Shown here: positions 1 through 7,160 of the stretch, in pieces
How the letters are laid out: each line of letters starts with the position of its first letter
Numbering within the stretch: position 1 is the stretch's first letter
Origin: CAVPNY01 sp963706905
Lineage (GTDB): Bacteria > Chloroflexota > Anaerolineae > Anaerolineales > UBA4823
DNA length: 64,000 nt
Reading direction: 5' to 3'
Assembly (NCBI GenBank): GCA_963706905.1
Contig: CAVPNY010000016.1
Location: 62,001 to 126,000, forward strand
Program-made: the position numbers and the translations under genes
Notes under the pieces: generated by a model
What the model was told of the DNA's origin: nothing
What the model saw: only the letters and a program-made list of their open reading frames with translations
Database searches by the model: none

Positions 1-810
1 CCAACCTTGCGCCTCGGCTTCAGCCGGGACGCGGTGCCCGTGGCGCACCAGCTCAACCTGGTCTGCATCAAGCTCCACCACAGGCCAATCACCCAGCGCA
101 TCGGCAGCCGGGATCAGGTTCGTGTACCAGTCGCCAGCATCGAAGGCCTCCTTGAGGCGGCGCAGCGGGACAGCATCTCTCAAGGTGAAACGCCCGCTTT
201 TTGTCCGCCGCAGGCCGATCAGATGTGCACCGGTCCCCAACGCTTTACCCAGATCATTCGCCAGTGATCGGACATAGGTGCCCGATGAGCAATACACATC
301 AATGACGACTTCTGGGGGAGCCCATTCGAGAATATCCAGGCTGTATACCTGGATCTTGCGCGGTGCGAGGTCAACCTCTTCGCCTTCACGCGCCATTTCG
401 TACGCCTTACGGCCTTTGACTTTAACTGCCGAGTATGGCGGCGGGACCTGTTCGATCTCGCCGACAAAGGTCTGCAATATATCGAAGAATTGGTCTTCAG
501 TCAGGTGGTCAACTGAGGCGCGCTGGGTGATGCGCCCTTCAGCGTCGTATGTATCCGTAGAGCTACCTAAGCGGATGGTAGCCTGGTAACGTTTATCCGA
601 AGCTGATACGTATTCGCTCAATCGAACTGCCGGACCAATCAGCACTACCAAAACACCCGAAGCGCGTGGATCCAGCGTGCCGGTATGGCCTGCCCGGCGG
701 ATGCCTGTTCCGCGCCGGATGATCTGTACCACGTCGTGCGAAGTCAGCCCGATCGGCTTATCGATTACCAGCACGCCGGATACGACGTTTTTCATCTGAT
801 CGTCGTCCAT
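1..810 (-). CDS. truB: tRNA pseudouridine(55) synthase TruB (3'-truncated by window edge)
   Basis: TruB makes pseudouridine 55 in the T-loop of tRNAs. Reading down from an ATG at 810, the frame is open for 270 codons to the window edge, so the C-terminal part is missing. It shows the family signature GTLDPRASGVL, which carries the catalytic Asp, plus DKPIGLTSHDVV near the N-terminus and the downstream SGTYVRSLANDLG and KSGRFTL blocks. It is the last visible gene of the nusA-rnpM-infB-rbfA-nrnA-truB operon, 22 bp after nrnA. Identification is firm; only the 3' end is unseen. Confidence 0.95.
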   Translation of the reverse strand, partial: MDDDQMKNVVSGVLVIDKPIGLTSHDVVQIIRRGTGIRRAGHTGTLDPRASGVLVVLIGPAVRLSEYVSASDKRYQATIRLGSSTDTYDAEGRITQRASVDHLTEDQFFDILQTFVGEIEQVPPPYSAVKVKGRKAYEMAREGEEVDLAPRKIQVYSLDILEWAPPEVVIDVYCSSGTYVRSLANDLGKALGTGAHLIGLRRTKSGRFTLRDAVPLRRLKEAFDAGDWYTNLIPAADALGDWPVVELDADQVELVRHGHRVPAEAEAQGW

Positions 811-832
811 TCTATTCTCCCCAGGATTAGGT

Positions 833-1810
833 TTATCGTACATTATTTCCCTGCGAAGTCATATTGATAAAAGATTGGGTTATCTCTAAAACTCTTGCCT
901 GGACCTGCTCCAGGTTACCTTCTAGTTCTGCTCCAGCGGCGGCTGCGTGCCCTCCGCCGCCAAATTGTAACGCAATTGTAGAAACATCGAAACCAGGTTG
1001 CGCACGCCAGCTAACTTTGATCTTGCCATTCGGTTGCTCGACAAACGCCAAAGCAACATCAACATTATCTATTGTCGAGAGCACATTGATCAAATCGGCG
1101 TCATCGCGGCCGGGGTATCCCACCGCGCGCCGGTCGGCTTGAGTCAGACAGGCCCACACCAGCCGGCCTTGCCGCTTTAGAGTAGACAGGCCTGCGCCCC
1201 AGTAGCGGACTGCTTCAAATGACCGGCGTCCCAGGGCACGGTAGTAAAGATCAGGCAGATCGCCACCTGCCTCCATCAAGTCGGCTGCCGCGCGTAAAGC
1301 CCGGGGAGTCATATTATACGTGCGAAACCCCAGTGTGTCAGCGATCAATCCAAACAATAAGGCGTCTGCTACAGGTTTCGTGATCGGAAAACAGAACCTG
1401 GTCAGGAACTGCATCAGCATCTCGGCGGTCGCCACTGCCTCAGCCTCTACCAGGTTGATCCTGGCATAGTTCAAGTTAGTCGGGTGGTGATCGATGTTAA
1501 TATGGGGCGGGCCATAGCCGTTGAGTACATCCCCGACTCGCTTTAAATCCGAACAATCCAGCGCAACAATCAGGTCAAACCTACCGTCTGGTCGAGTGCA
1601 TATCTGGTCGCTGCCGCTGAGGCTGCGAAAGTTGGCCGGCACGCCGTCTGCCAGTACCATTTGCACATCTTTGCCCATGGATTGTAAGGATAATCCCAAT
1701 CCAAGTAAAGAACCGATCGCATCCCCGTCTGGGCGAATGTGCGACAGGATCAAAACCCTTTGGGTCGATTGGATCTGTTGGTTGGCAGCCTGAAGCAGCG
1801 CCTCATCCAT
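833..1810 (-). CDS. nrnA: DHH-family phosphoesterase NrnA (oligoribonuclease / pAp phosphatase)
   Basis: This 325-aa protein has the DHH/DHHA1 architecture of NrnA, which degrades very short RNAs and dephosphorylates pAp. Visible motifs are SHIRPDGDAIGS near residue 30, VALDCSD near 90, NIDHHPTN near 120 and the C-terminal GGGGHAAAAG of DHHA1, all needed for metal and substrate binding. The frame is open 87 codons further upstream, but that part overlaps rbfA and looks non-coding. The ATG at 1810 gives a normal-length family member overlapping the rbfA stop by 8 bp, which suggests translational coupling. It sits in the usual place between rbfA and truB. Confidence 0.92.
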   Translation of the reverse strand: MDEALLQAANQQIQSTQRVLILSHIRPDGDAIGSLLGLGLSLQSMGKDVQMVLADGVPANFRSLSGSDQICTRPDGRFDLIVALDCSDLKRVGDVLNGYGPPHINIDHHPTNLNYARINLVEAEAVATAEMLMQFLTRFCFPITKPVADALLFGLIADTLGFRTYNMTPRALRAAADLMEAGGDLPDLYYRALGRRSFEAVRYWGAGLSTLKRQGRLVWACLTQADRRAVGYPGRDDADLINVLSTIDNVDVALAFVEQPNGKIKVSWRAQPGFDVSTIALQFGGGGHAAAAGAELEGNLEQVQARVLEITQSFINMTSQGNNVR

Positions 1811-2210
1811 CTTGGTTGCCTTCTGGCGCCTGATCCCCTGTGGGCTGTGTGTCTGGCGTGTTTGATTCAGCTTGCATGACTTTGAACAGCTTTTCCATGT
1901 GATCGGCCTTCTCAGGGGTAGGATCCCAATGGAAGCGCAGTCGAGGAAAGATGCGCAGTTCAACTCGCCTGGCAAGTTCAGTCCGCAGGTAGCCGCCAGC
2001 ATGCTCGAGAGCCGGGATAACTTCCGCGGCGCGCTCAGCTCCCTCCAGGGAAGATACATACACGTCTGCAAAGGCTAGCTCGCGGTCGACTGTAACGTCG
2101 GTTATCATCACCCCAACCAGACGCGGATCATGCACCTCCTGGATCATCATCTCAGAAAGCTCTTCCCGAATCCGGTCAGCAATGCGTTGGATGCGAACTT
2201 TCGATACCAA
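1803..2210 (-). CDS. rbfA: 30S ribosome-binding factor A
   Basis: RbfA (135 aa) is a KH-fold factor that binds immature 30S subunits and helps form the 5'-terminal helix of 16S rRNA. The N-terminal RIADRIREELSEMM, the HDPRLVGVMITDV block and the ADVYVSSL strand are family hallmarks. The C-terminus has a short polar tail. It follows infB by 12 bp and overlaps nrnA by 8 bp, so it lies inside a tightly packed translation operon. Confidence 0.93.
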   Translation of the reverse strand: MVSKVRIQRIADRIREELSEMMIQEVHDPRLVGVMITDVTVDRELAFADVYVSSLEGAERAAEVIPALEHAGGYLRTELARRVELRIFPRLRFHWDPTPEKADHMEKLFKVMQAESNTPDTQPTGDQAPEGNQDG

Positions 2211-2222
2211 GCCATCCTCCGT

Positions 2223-4016
2223 TTAGGCGATTGCAACTTTTTCGATCACGTAACATTCCAGGATATCGCCTGGCTCAAATTCAGAGAATCCTTTCAAGGC
2301 GATCCCGCATTCGAAACCAGAGCGCACTTCACGTACATCATCCTGCAGGTGTTTCAGGGAAGAGATATCTCCCTTGTAAATCGCCTCGCCCCGGCGCAAT
2401 ACGCGCATATGGCCGTTTCGGCGGATCTCGCCATCGGCCACGCGACAGCCAGCGATATTGCCCACTTTTGAGATGCGGAACACCGCGCGCACTTCTGCGT
2501 GACCGATAATCGTTTCACGCAGCTCGGGTTCCAGCATACCTTTGAGAGCCTTTTCAATGTCCTCAACCAGGCGGTAAATGATATCGTACAGGCGGATGGA
2601 TACCCCTTCTGCGTCTGCCAGGCGCATGGCAGCCGAGTCAGCGCCCACGTTGAAGCCGATCACGATTGCCTTGGAAGCGGCTGCCAGCATCACATCGTTC
2701 TCACCGATATTACCGGTTTCGGCATGCAAGATATTGATCGAGATATCCCCAGATCCCAGGTCATTCAAAGATGATATGACTGGCTCCAGGGAACCCTGCA
2801 CGTCGGCTTTCACGATCAGGCGCAGTTCTTTTACTTCTCCAGCCTGGAATCGTTCGAATAGCTGCTCCAGGGTTACCGGTTTTTGCAGCAAGGTGGCAGA
2901 TTGTGACTGTTTAAGTTTGCGGTCCTGAACAAGCACCCGTGCTTCGCGGTCCGACTCGACGATCTGGAATAGATCACCAGCCCGGGGTACATCGTTGAGT
3001 CCCATCACTGAGACCGGGTTGGATGGTTCTGCCTTGCGCACCCGGTGACCGAGATGGTCGAACATGGCGCGCAGCTTACCGTAGGCTGTCCCAACGACAA
3101 CCACATCGCCGACTTCAAGGGTGCCATTCTGCACCAGCAACGTAGCTAAAACGCCCTTGGCACGATCGATCTCAGCTTCGATGACGGTGCCGATTACACG
3201 CCCATTTGGATTTGCCTTGATTTCGATGTTATCAGCCACCAACAGGATGGCTTCCAGCAGATCCTCGATTCCGGTCCTCTTCTTGGCCGAAAGTGGAACC
3301 ACGATTGTCTCGCCATCCCACTCATCTGGCACCAGTCCGATCTCCGCTAATTGCTGTTTCAGTCGGTCTGGATCGGCATTTGGTTTGTCGACCTTATTCA
3401 TCGCCACCACGATGGGTACTTTGGCAGCCTTGGCATGCGCCACCGCCTCGCGCGTTTGCGGCATGACTCCATCATCTGCCGCCACGACCAGCACGACGAT
3501 GTCTGCCCCCTGGGCGCCGCGCGCCCGCATCGCAGTAAAAGCGGCATGACCTGGGGTGTCCAGAAAGGTGATCATCCGGTCATTATGCACTACCTGATAC
3601 GCCCCGATATGCTGAGTAATCCCGCCGGCTTCGCCGCCGGCCACATTGGTATCACGGATCGCATCCAGCAAGGTGGTCTTACCGTGATCGACATGGCCCA
3701 GGATGGTCACGACTGGTGGCCGGTTGACCAGAACCGCAGGATCTTCATCGGCGATCAACCGGCGCCATAAGGGGATCTCACCAGTATCCTGTTCGGCTGT
3801 GATTAGCGGGGTTTCCATTGTCGCTTCGTAGCCCATCTCAGCGGCTACGATGGCGGCAGTATCGAAGTCGATCTGTTGGTTGATATTCGCCATTACCCCA
3901 TTGAGCATCAGGACTTTGATCACATCAATGGGACTGGCCTGGATATTTTCAGCTAGCTCCCGTACAGTTATCGTAGCGGGTAATTCGATCGTTTTAGTAT
4001 GCCCGTTCTCGCCCAT
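2223..4016 (-). CDS. infB: Translation initiation factor IF-2 (short form)
   Basis: IF-2 is the GTPase that brings initiator tRNA to the 30S subunit and promotes subunit joining. The 597-aa protein has a short N-terminal IF2_N-type domain (residues about 15-65), then a G domain with G1 GHVDHGKTT (about 108), G3 DTPGHAAF, G4 NKVDKP and G5 SAKK, followed by the beta-barrel and C-terminal fMet-tRNA binding domains. It lacks the long charged N-terminal extension of proteobacterial IF-2, a difference common in deep-branching lineages. It lies between rnpM and rbfA; the 117 bp before it hold no obvious gene. Confidence 0.96.
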   Translation of the reverse strand: MGENGHTKTIELPATITVRELAENIQASPIDVIKVLMLNGVMANINQQIDFDTAAIVAAEMGYEATMETPLITAEQDTGEIPLWRRLIADEDPAVLVNRPPVVTILGHVDHGKTTLLDAIRDTNVAGGEAGGITQHIGAYQVVHNDRMITFLDTPGHAAFTAMRARGAQGADIVVLVVAADDGVMPQTREAVAHAKAAKVPIVVAMNKVDKPNADPDRLKQQLAEIGLVPDEWDGETIVVPLSAKKRTGIEDLLEAILLVADNIEIKANPNGRVIGTVIEAEIDRAKGVLATLLVQNGTLEVGDVVVVGTAYGKLRAMFDHLGHRVRKAEPSNPVSVMGLNDVPRAGDLFQIVESDREARVLVQDRKLKQSQSATLLQKPVTLEQLFERFQAGEVKELRLIVKADVQGSLEPVISSLNDLGSGDISINILHAETGNIGENDVMLAAASKAIVIGFNVGADSAAMRLADAEGVSIRLYDIIYRLVEDIEKALKGMLEPELRETIIGHAEVRAVFRISKVGNIAGCRVADGEIRRNGHMRVLRRGEAIYKGDISSLKHLQDDVREVRSGFECGIALKGFSEFEPGDILECYVIEKVAIA

Positions 4017-4133
4017 TTGGCACCTCCTGCTATATGCTGTTTGCGGCCTGTGGGCTGGTGAAGCGGGCCGAGCGATCAGCTCATCTCACCACACTCCATC
4101 CGCCAACCGGATTGATATTCAGAAAGAACTCCC

Positions 4134-4454
4134 CTACATGCGCTCATGGATATTTTGCCCTTGAGCAGATGTTTCTTCCGGTAATGTAGCCATAAATTCA
4201 GATAATCGTTCCCGATCCTGCAAGCTTAATTCGGTCTTCAAAGCTTGGGCTAAAGCCCCTTTTAGACCGCGTTCCCAGCAAGATCGCCGGTCATGCAAGT
4301 ACGCGCCCCGGCCGTTCATCTTCCCAGTCGCGTCGACCTGCACACCCTGCGGAGTTCGCACGATGCGGATCAGCGCTCGTTTGGGTAAGACCTCGCGGCA
4401 GCCTACACAGGTGCGCTGGGGAACGTGTTTCTGTCTGGTCGGCTTCTTAGGCAC
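4134..4454 (-). CDS. rnpM: YlxR/RnpM family RNA-binding protein
   Basis: This 106-aa basic protein belongs to the YlxR (DUF448) family. In Bacillus this protein, now RnpM, binds the RNA subunit of RNase P and modulates its activity. Visible signatures are RTCVGCR near the N-terminus, the RIVRTPQG strand and GRGAYLH, all typical of the fold. It stands in its conserved place between nusA (25 bp upstream) and infB. No L7Ae-like gene accompanies it here. The assignment rests on motif and synteny; the RNase P role is carried over from family knowledge. Confidence 0.9.
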   Translation of the reverse strand: MPKKPTRQKHVPQRTCVGCREVLPKRALIRIVRTPQGVQVDATGKMNGRGAYLHDRRSCWERGLKGALAQALKTELSLQDRERLSEFMATLPEETSAQGQNIHERM

Positions 4455-4479
4455 GCAAACTTCTCTCGTGTTTGCGAAA

Positions 4480-6459
4480 TCACAAACTCCACTCGTCGTC
4501 CCATTCGGATCCGGCCCGTTTGCGCTTGCGCTTCACGATGACCACATCCTTATCGGGGTCATATTCCATTTCGACGAATTTCTTTTTCTTCTTCTTTTTC
4601 TTACCGGTACCAGTCTCGCCTTCTTCATCCTCGTCTTCAATCTCTGCTATATCTACATCGAAGACTTCCGGCTTGAGGGTGAAGAGTTCGTCTAGCGTGG
4701 CCGGTATCTCTTCTTCCTTCTCTTCGCCGGCTTCAACCAGCTCAACTTCGGCGGTAGGCGCCCCTTCAGGCTCTGCCTGGACCTCAGCGGTTTCAAGCGC
4801 CTCAACCGGGGCCGCTTCTAAGGTTGGGGTCTCAACGGCCACCACTTCAGCGGTTTCCAACAAGACCTCAGCCTGTGGTTCGGCCATCTCTGCAGCGACT
4901 TCAACCACCTCTGGCTCTTCGGGCAGGGGTAAGGCTTCGACTGGTTCAATAACCTCTGCCTCAGGGAAGGATACCTTTGCCAGGGCGGCTTCAATCTCTT
5001 CCATACTCTTCGGGCCAATCCCATTCAGGCTCAGGATGGCGTCCGAGTCGAGCTGCAACTGGAGCATTAAGTCGCCAATCGTCGCATACCCTGCCTCGGT
5101 GAGCAGTGAATGGACACGCTCAGAAAGGCCTAAATCATCGATAGGCATTTCGAAGGCAGCCAGGGGTAGGGTAGCCAGAATCTCATCCCGGCGGTCCTTG
5201 ACAATCTGCCTCTCCGCCTGGCGCTGGTTGAGAATACCGCGTTCGACTCGATCGACAAATTGGCTGAGTAAGGTGTATTCCTCAGGCGTAATCGGACGGC
5301 CTTCTGACTTCTTGGTTAATATCAATTCGATCTGGGTGAACAGTCCGGTTTCTTTTTCCGCCAGGGGTGCGTATTCTGGGTCGGATTGGAGCTTGTGCAG
5401 AGCATCTGATGTAGCTTCTGGAAGGCTCTTGATATCAATGCGCCAGGTAGTCAGTTTGGCTGCCAGACGGGCATTCTGACCATCCCGGCCGATTGCCAGG
5501 CTTAGTTGATCTTCTGGGACGACGACGGTCGCCGTCTTGGTGCCGCGTGATTGATCATTTAAATAAACACCGTTCACCCTGGCTGGGCTGAGCGCCTTGG
5601 CAATGTAAGCAGCCGGGTCCGGGTTCCATTCTATTACGTCGATTTTCTCGTCATTGAGTTCGCGCACGATGGCCTGGATGCGCACACCGCGGATCCCCAC
5701 GCAGGCACCCACCGGATCTATCCCGGCTTGCAAAGCTGCCACGGCGACCTTGGAACGTTGTCCAGGTTCCCGGGCGATTGAACGGATTTCGACCAGCCCG
5801 TGATAAATCTCGGGGACTTCATTCTCCAGCAAGCGCCGCAGGAAATTGCGGTGCGCCCTGGAAAGGATCAATTGCGGACCGCGTGGCGATGATTTCACCT
5901 CAGCCAGCAGGGAGCGCACCCGATCGTGCAGCCGGAAGCGCTCTCCACCGATCTGCTGGTTGCGGGGCATGATCCCTTCAGCCTTCATGTCCAAGCCCAG
6001 TGTGATGGCTTGTGAGCTGATTGCCTGAACTACGCCGCTGACGATCTCGCCGAGTTGTTTATTAAAGTAACCCAGTTGAGCGTCTCGCTCAGCCTCGCGA
6101 ATGCGTTGTTGGATTACTTGGCGCGCCGTTTGGGCTGCCACCCGGCCAAAGTCTTGCGGGGTGGTTTCAACAACCACCATGCTTCCTGGTTTTGCCTCAG
6201 GATCGACCTTCAGAGCGTCATCCAGGGCGACTTCGGTACGTTCGTCCTGGACAGCATCGACGACTTCTTTTTCGGCGAAGACCAGGACGCGGCCAGATTC
6301 AGGATCGATTTTGGCCTCAACGTGTTGAGCATTGGAGGCATTGACAGCACGCCGGTAGGCTGAGACCATCGCAGCTTCCAGAGCCTCTAAGATTACTTCT
6401 TTAGGTAATTGCTTCTCTTCGATAACTTCATTGAAGGCCAGGGTAAATTCATTCTTCAT
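4480..6459 (-). CDS. nusA: Transcription termination/antitermination factor NusA with long acidic C-terminal extension
   Basis: NusA binds RNA polymerase and nascent RNA to control pausing, termination and antitermination. The first about 350 residues show the N-terminal RNAP-binding domain, an S1 domain and two KH domains (GACVGIRGVRIQAI; LAIGRDGQNARLAAKLT). A helix-hairpin-helix-like segment (LSLNGIGPKSMEEIE) lies near 490. It is followed by about 120 residues dominated by Glu, Ala and Val, and then a run of eight lysines near 620. At 659 aa it is much longer than the common 350-500 aa. It is the first gene of its operon; rimP, often just upstream, is absent. Base composition of the tail reflects its amino-acid bias, not transfer. 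Confidence 0.95.
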   Translation of the reverse strand: MKNEFTLAFNEVIEEKQLPKEVILEALEAAMVSAYRRAVNASNAQHVEAKIDPESGRVLVFAEKEVVDAVQDERTEVALDDALKVDPEAKPGSMVVVETTPQDFGRVAAQTARQVIQQRIREAERDAQLGYFNKQLGEIVSGVVQAISSQAITLGLDMKAEGIMPRNQQIGGERFRLHDRVRSLLAEVKSSPRGPQLILSRAHRNFLRRLLENEVPEIYHGLVEIRSIAREPGQRSKVAVAALQAGIDPVGACVGIRGVRIQAIVRELNDEKIDVIEWNPDPAAYIAKALSPARVNGVYLNDQSRGTKTATVVVPEDQLSLAIGRDGQNARLAAKLTTWRIDIKSLPEATSDALHKLQSDPEYAPLAEKETGLFTQIELILTKKSEGRPITPEEYTLLSQFVDRVERGILNQRQAERQIVKDRRDEILATLPLAAFEMPIDDLGLSERVHSLLTEAGYATIGDLMLQLQLDSDAILSLNGIGPKSMEEIEAALAKVSFPEAEVIEPVEALPLPEEPEVVEVAAEMAEPQAEVLLETAEVVAVETPTLEAAPVEALETAEVQAEPEGAPTAEVELVEAGEEKEEEIPATLDELFTLKPEVFDVDIAEIEDEDEEGETGTGKKKKKKKKFVEMEYDPDKDVVIVKRKRKRAGSEWDDEWSL

Positions 6460-6514
6460 GCTTGCGCTTTCTCCAAAACAGTCAACACTTCCTGGTGGAT
6501 CTGGCTGATCGAGC

Positions 6515-6562
6515 CCTACACATAAAGAAAAGTGGGATTTCGCCCACTTCTCTGTGAAGTCT
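6515..6562 (-). promoter_or_regulatory. Possible attenuator in the nusA leader (mutually exclusive hairpins)
   Basis: Read on the minus strand, a 7-bp stem (6543-6549 with 6530-6536, loop of 6) is followed by TTCTTT, like an intrinsic terminator. Just before it, 6556-6560 can instead pair with 6546-6550 (5 bp), which would use up bases of the terminator stem. This terminator/antiterminator layout in front of nusA is seen directly. Its use in autoregulation is inference; it could also be a plain terminator for the upstream GNAT gene. Confidence 0.45.
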
Positions 6563-6589
6563 CTATAGCCACCACCCCGTTAAGTTGAG

Positions 6590-6618
6590 ATTGTAGCATG
6601 GAAATTGAACCGGCGCAA
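6590..6618 (-). promoter_or_regulatory. Putative sigma-70 promoter for nusA operon
   Basis: On the minus strand, TTGCGC (6618-6613), a 17-bp spacer and TACAAT (6595-6590) lie just past the 3' end of the GNAT gene. Transcription would start near 6583, giving a leader of about 120 nt that contains the hairpins described at 6515-6562. Confidence 0.45.
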
Positions 6619-6625
6619 GGGAATT

Positions 6626-7141
6626 TTAGATCTGTTTTTCCATCCGCCATGCCGGTTCGTTGATCTCGCGGCGACGACCCAGGTGATCTATGTAAGACCA
6701 GACTCCTGGCTCTGGAGCAACCACCTGATATCCAAAGCGTTCGTACAGGCGCCGCGCTGCCAGGTTGTCCTGATTGACATTCAGAACGATGGAATGGAAG
6801 CCGCGCTGAATGAGGTCGTCTTCGGCTGTCTTAAGCAGGCGGCTACCGATACCGATCCCCCGGTAGGCGGTCTGGACGCGGAACCCATAAATATAGGCGC
6901 GTTGGTCGCCATCCGCCCAGGTTGAATTCTGGCTGTTCACCTGAACAAATAACTGACCAATGATGCCTACCCCTGGCAATTCAGCAACCCACATAATCGC
7001 TTCACCTCGCTCAACCAGGCGGTACGCGTCCGCGAACAGCCGGCGGAAATGGGTAAATTCGCCGTTCCATTCCAGCTCAGGCAGGTCATTCCAGCTGGCA
7101 GTGCGGATCTGGACAAGGTAAACCAGGGGTAGGGTGACCAT
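6626..7141 (-). CDS. GNAT family N-acetyltransferase
   Basis: This 171-aa protein is a GCN5-related acetyltransferase that would move an acetyl group from acetyl-CoA to an unknown amine. The acetyl-CoA loop is visible in RVQTAYRGIGIGSRLL, and the later block LNVNQDNLAARRLYERFGY is the typical GNAT C-terminal part. The frame runs further upstream into the tRNA nucleotidyltransferase gene, but the ATG at 7141, 19 bp after that gene's stop codon, gives a complete domain. It probably shares a transcript with the upstream fusion gene. The substrate cannot be told from sequence. Confidence 0.85.
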   Translation of the reverse strand: MVTLPLVYLVQIRTASWNDLPELEWNGEFTHFRRLFADAYRLVERGEAIMWVAELPGVGIIGQLFVQVNSQNSTWADGDQRAYIYGFRVQTAYRGIGIGSRLLKTAEDDLIQRGFHSIVLNVNQDNLAARRLYERFGYQVVAPEPGVWSYIDHLGRRREINEPAWRMEKQI

Positions 7142-7160
7142 AGCAACAAAAATGGGTCTG

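Noticed and set aside
4472..5479. Long Ser-rich open frame on the plus strand opposite nusA
   Set aside because: It mirrors the Glu/Ala-rich nusA tail; composition and lack of ribosome site mark it as a shadow frame.
6460..6625. rimP upstream of nusA
   Set aside because: The 166 bp before nusA hold a promoter and hairpins only; no RimP-like sequence is in this window.
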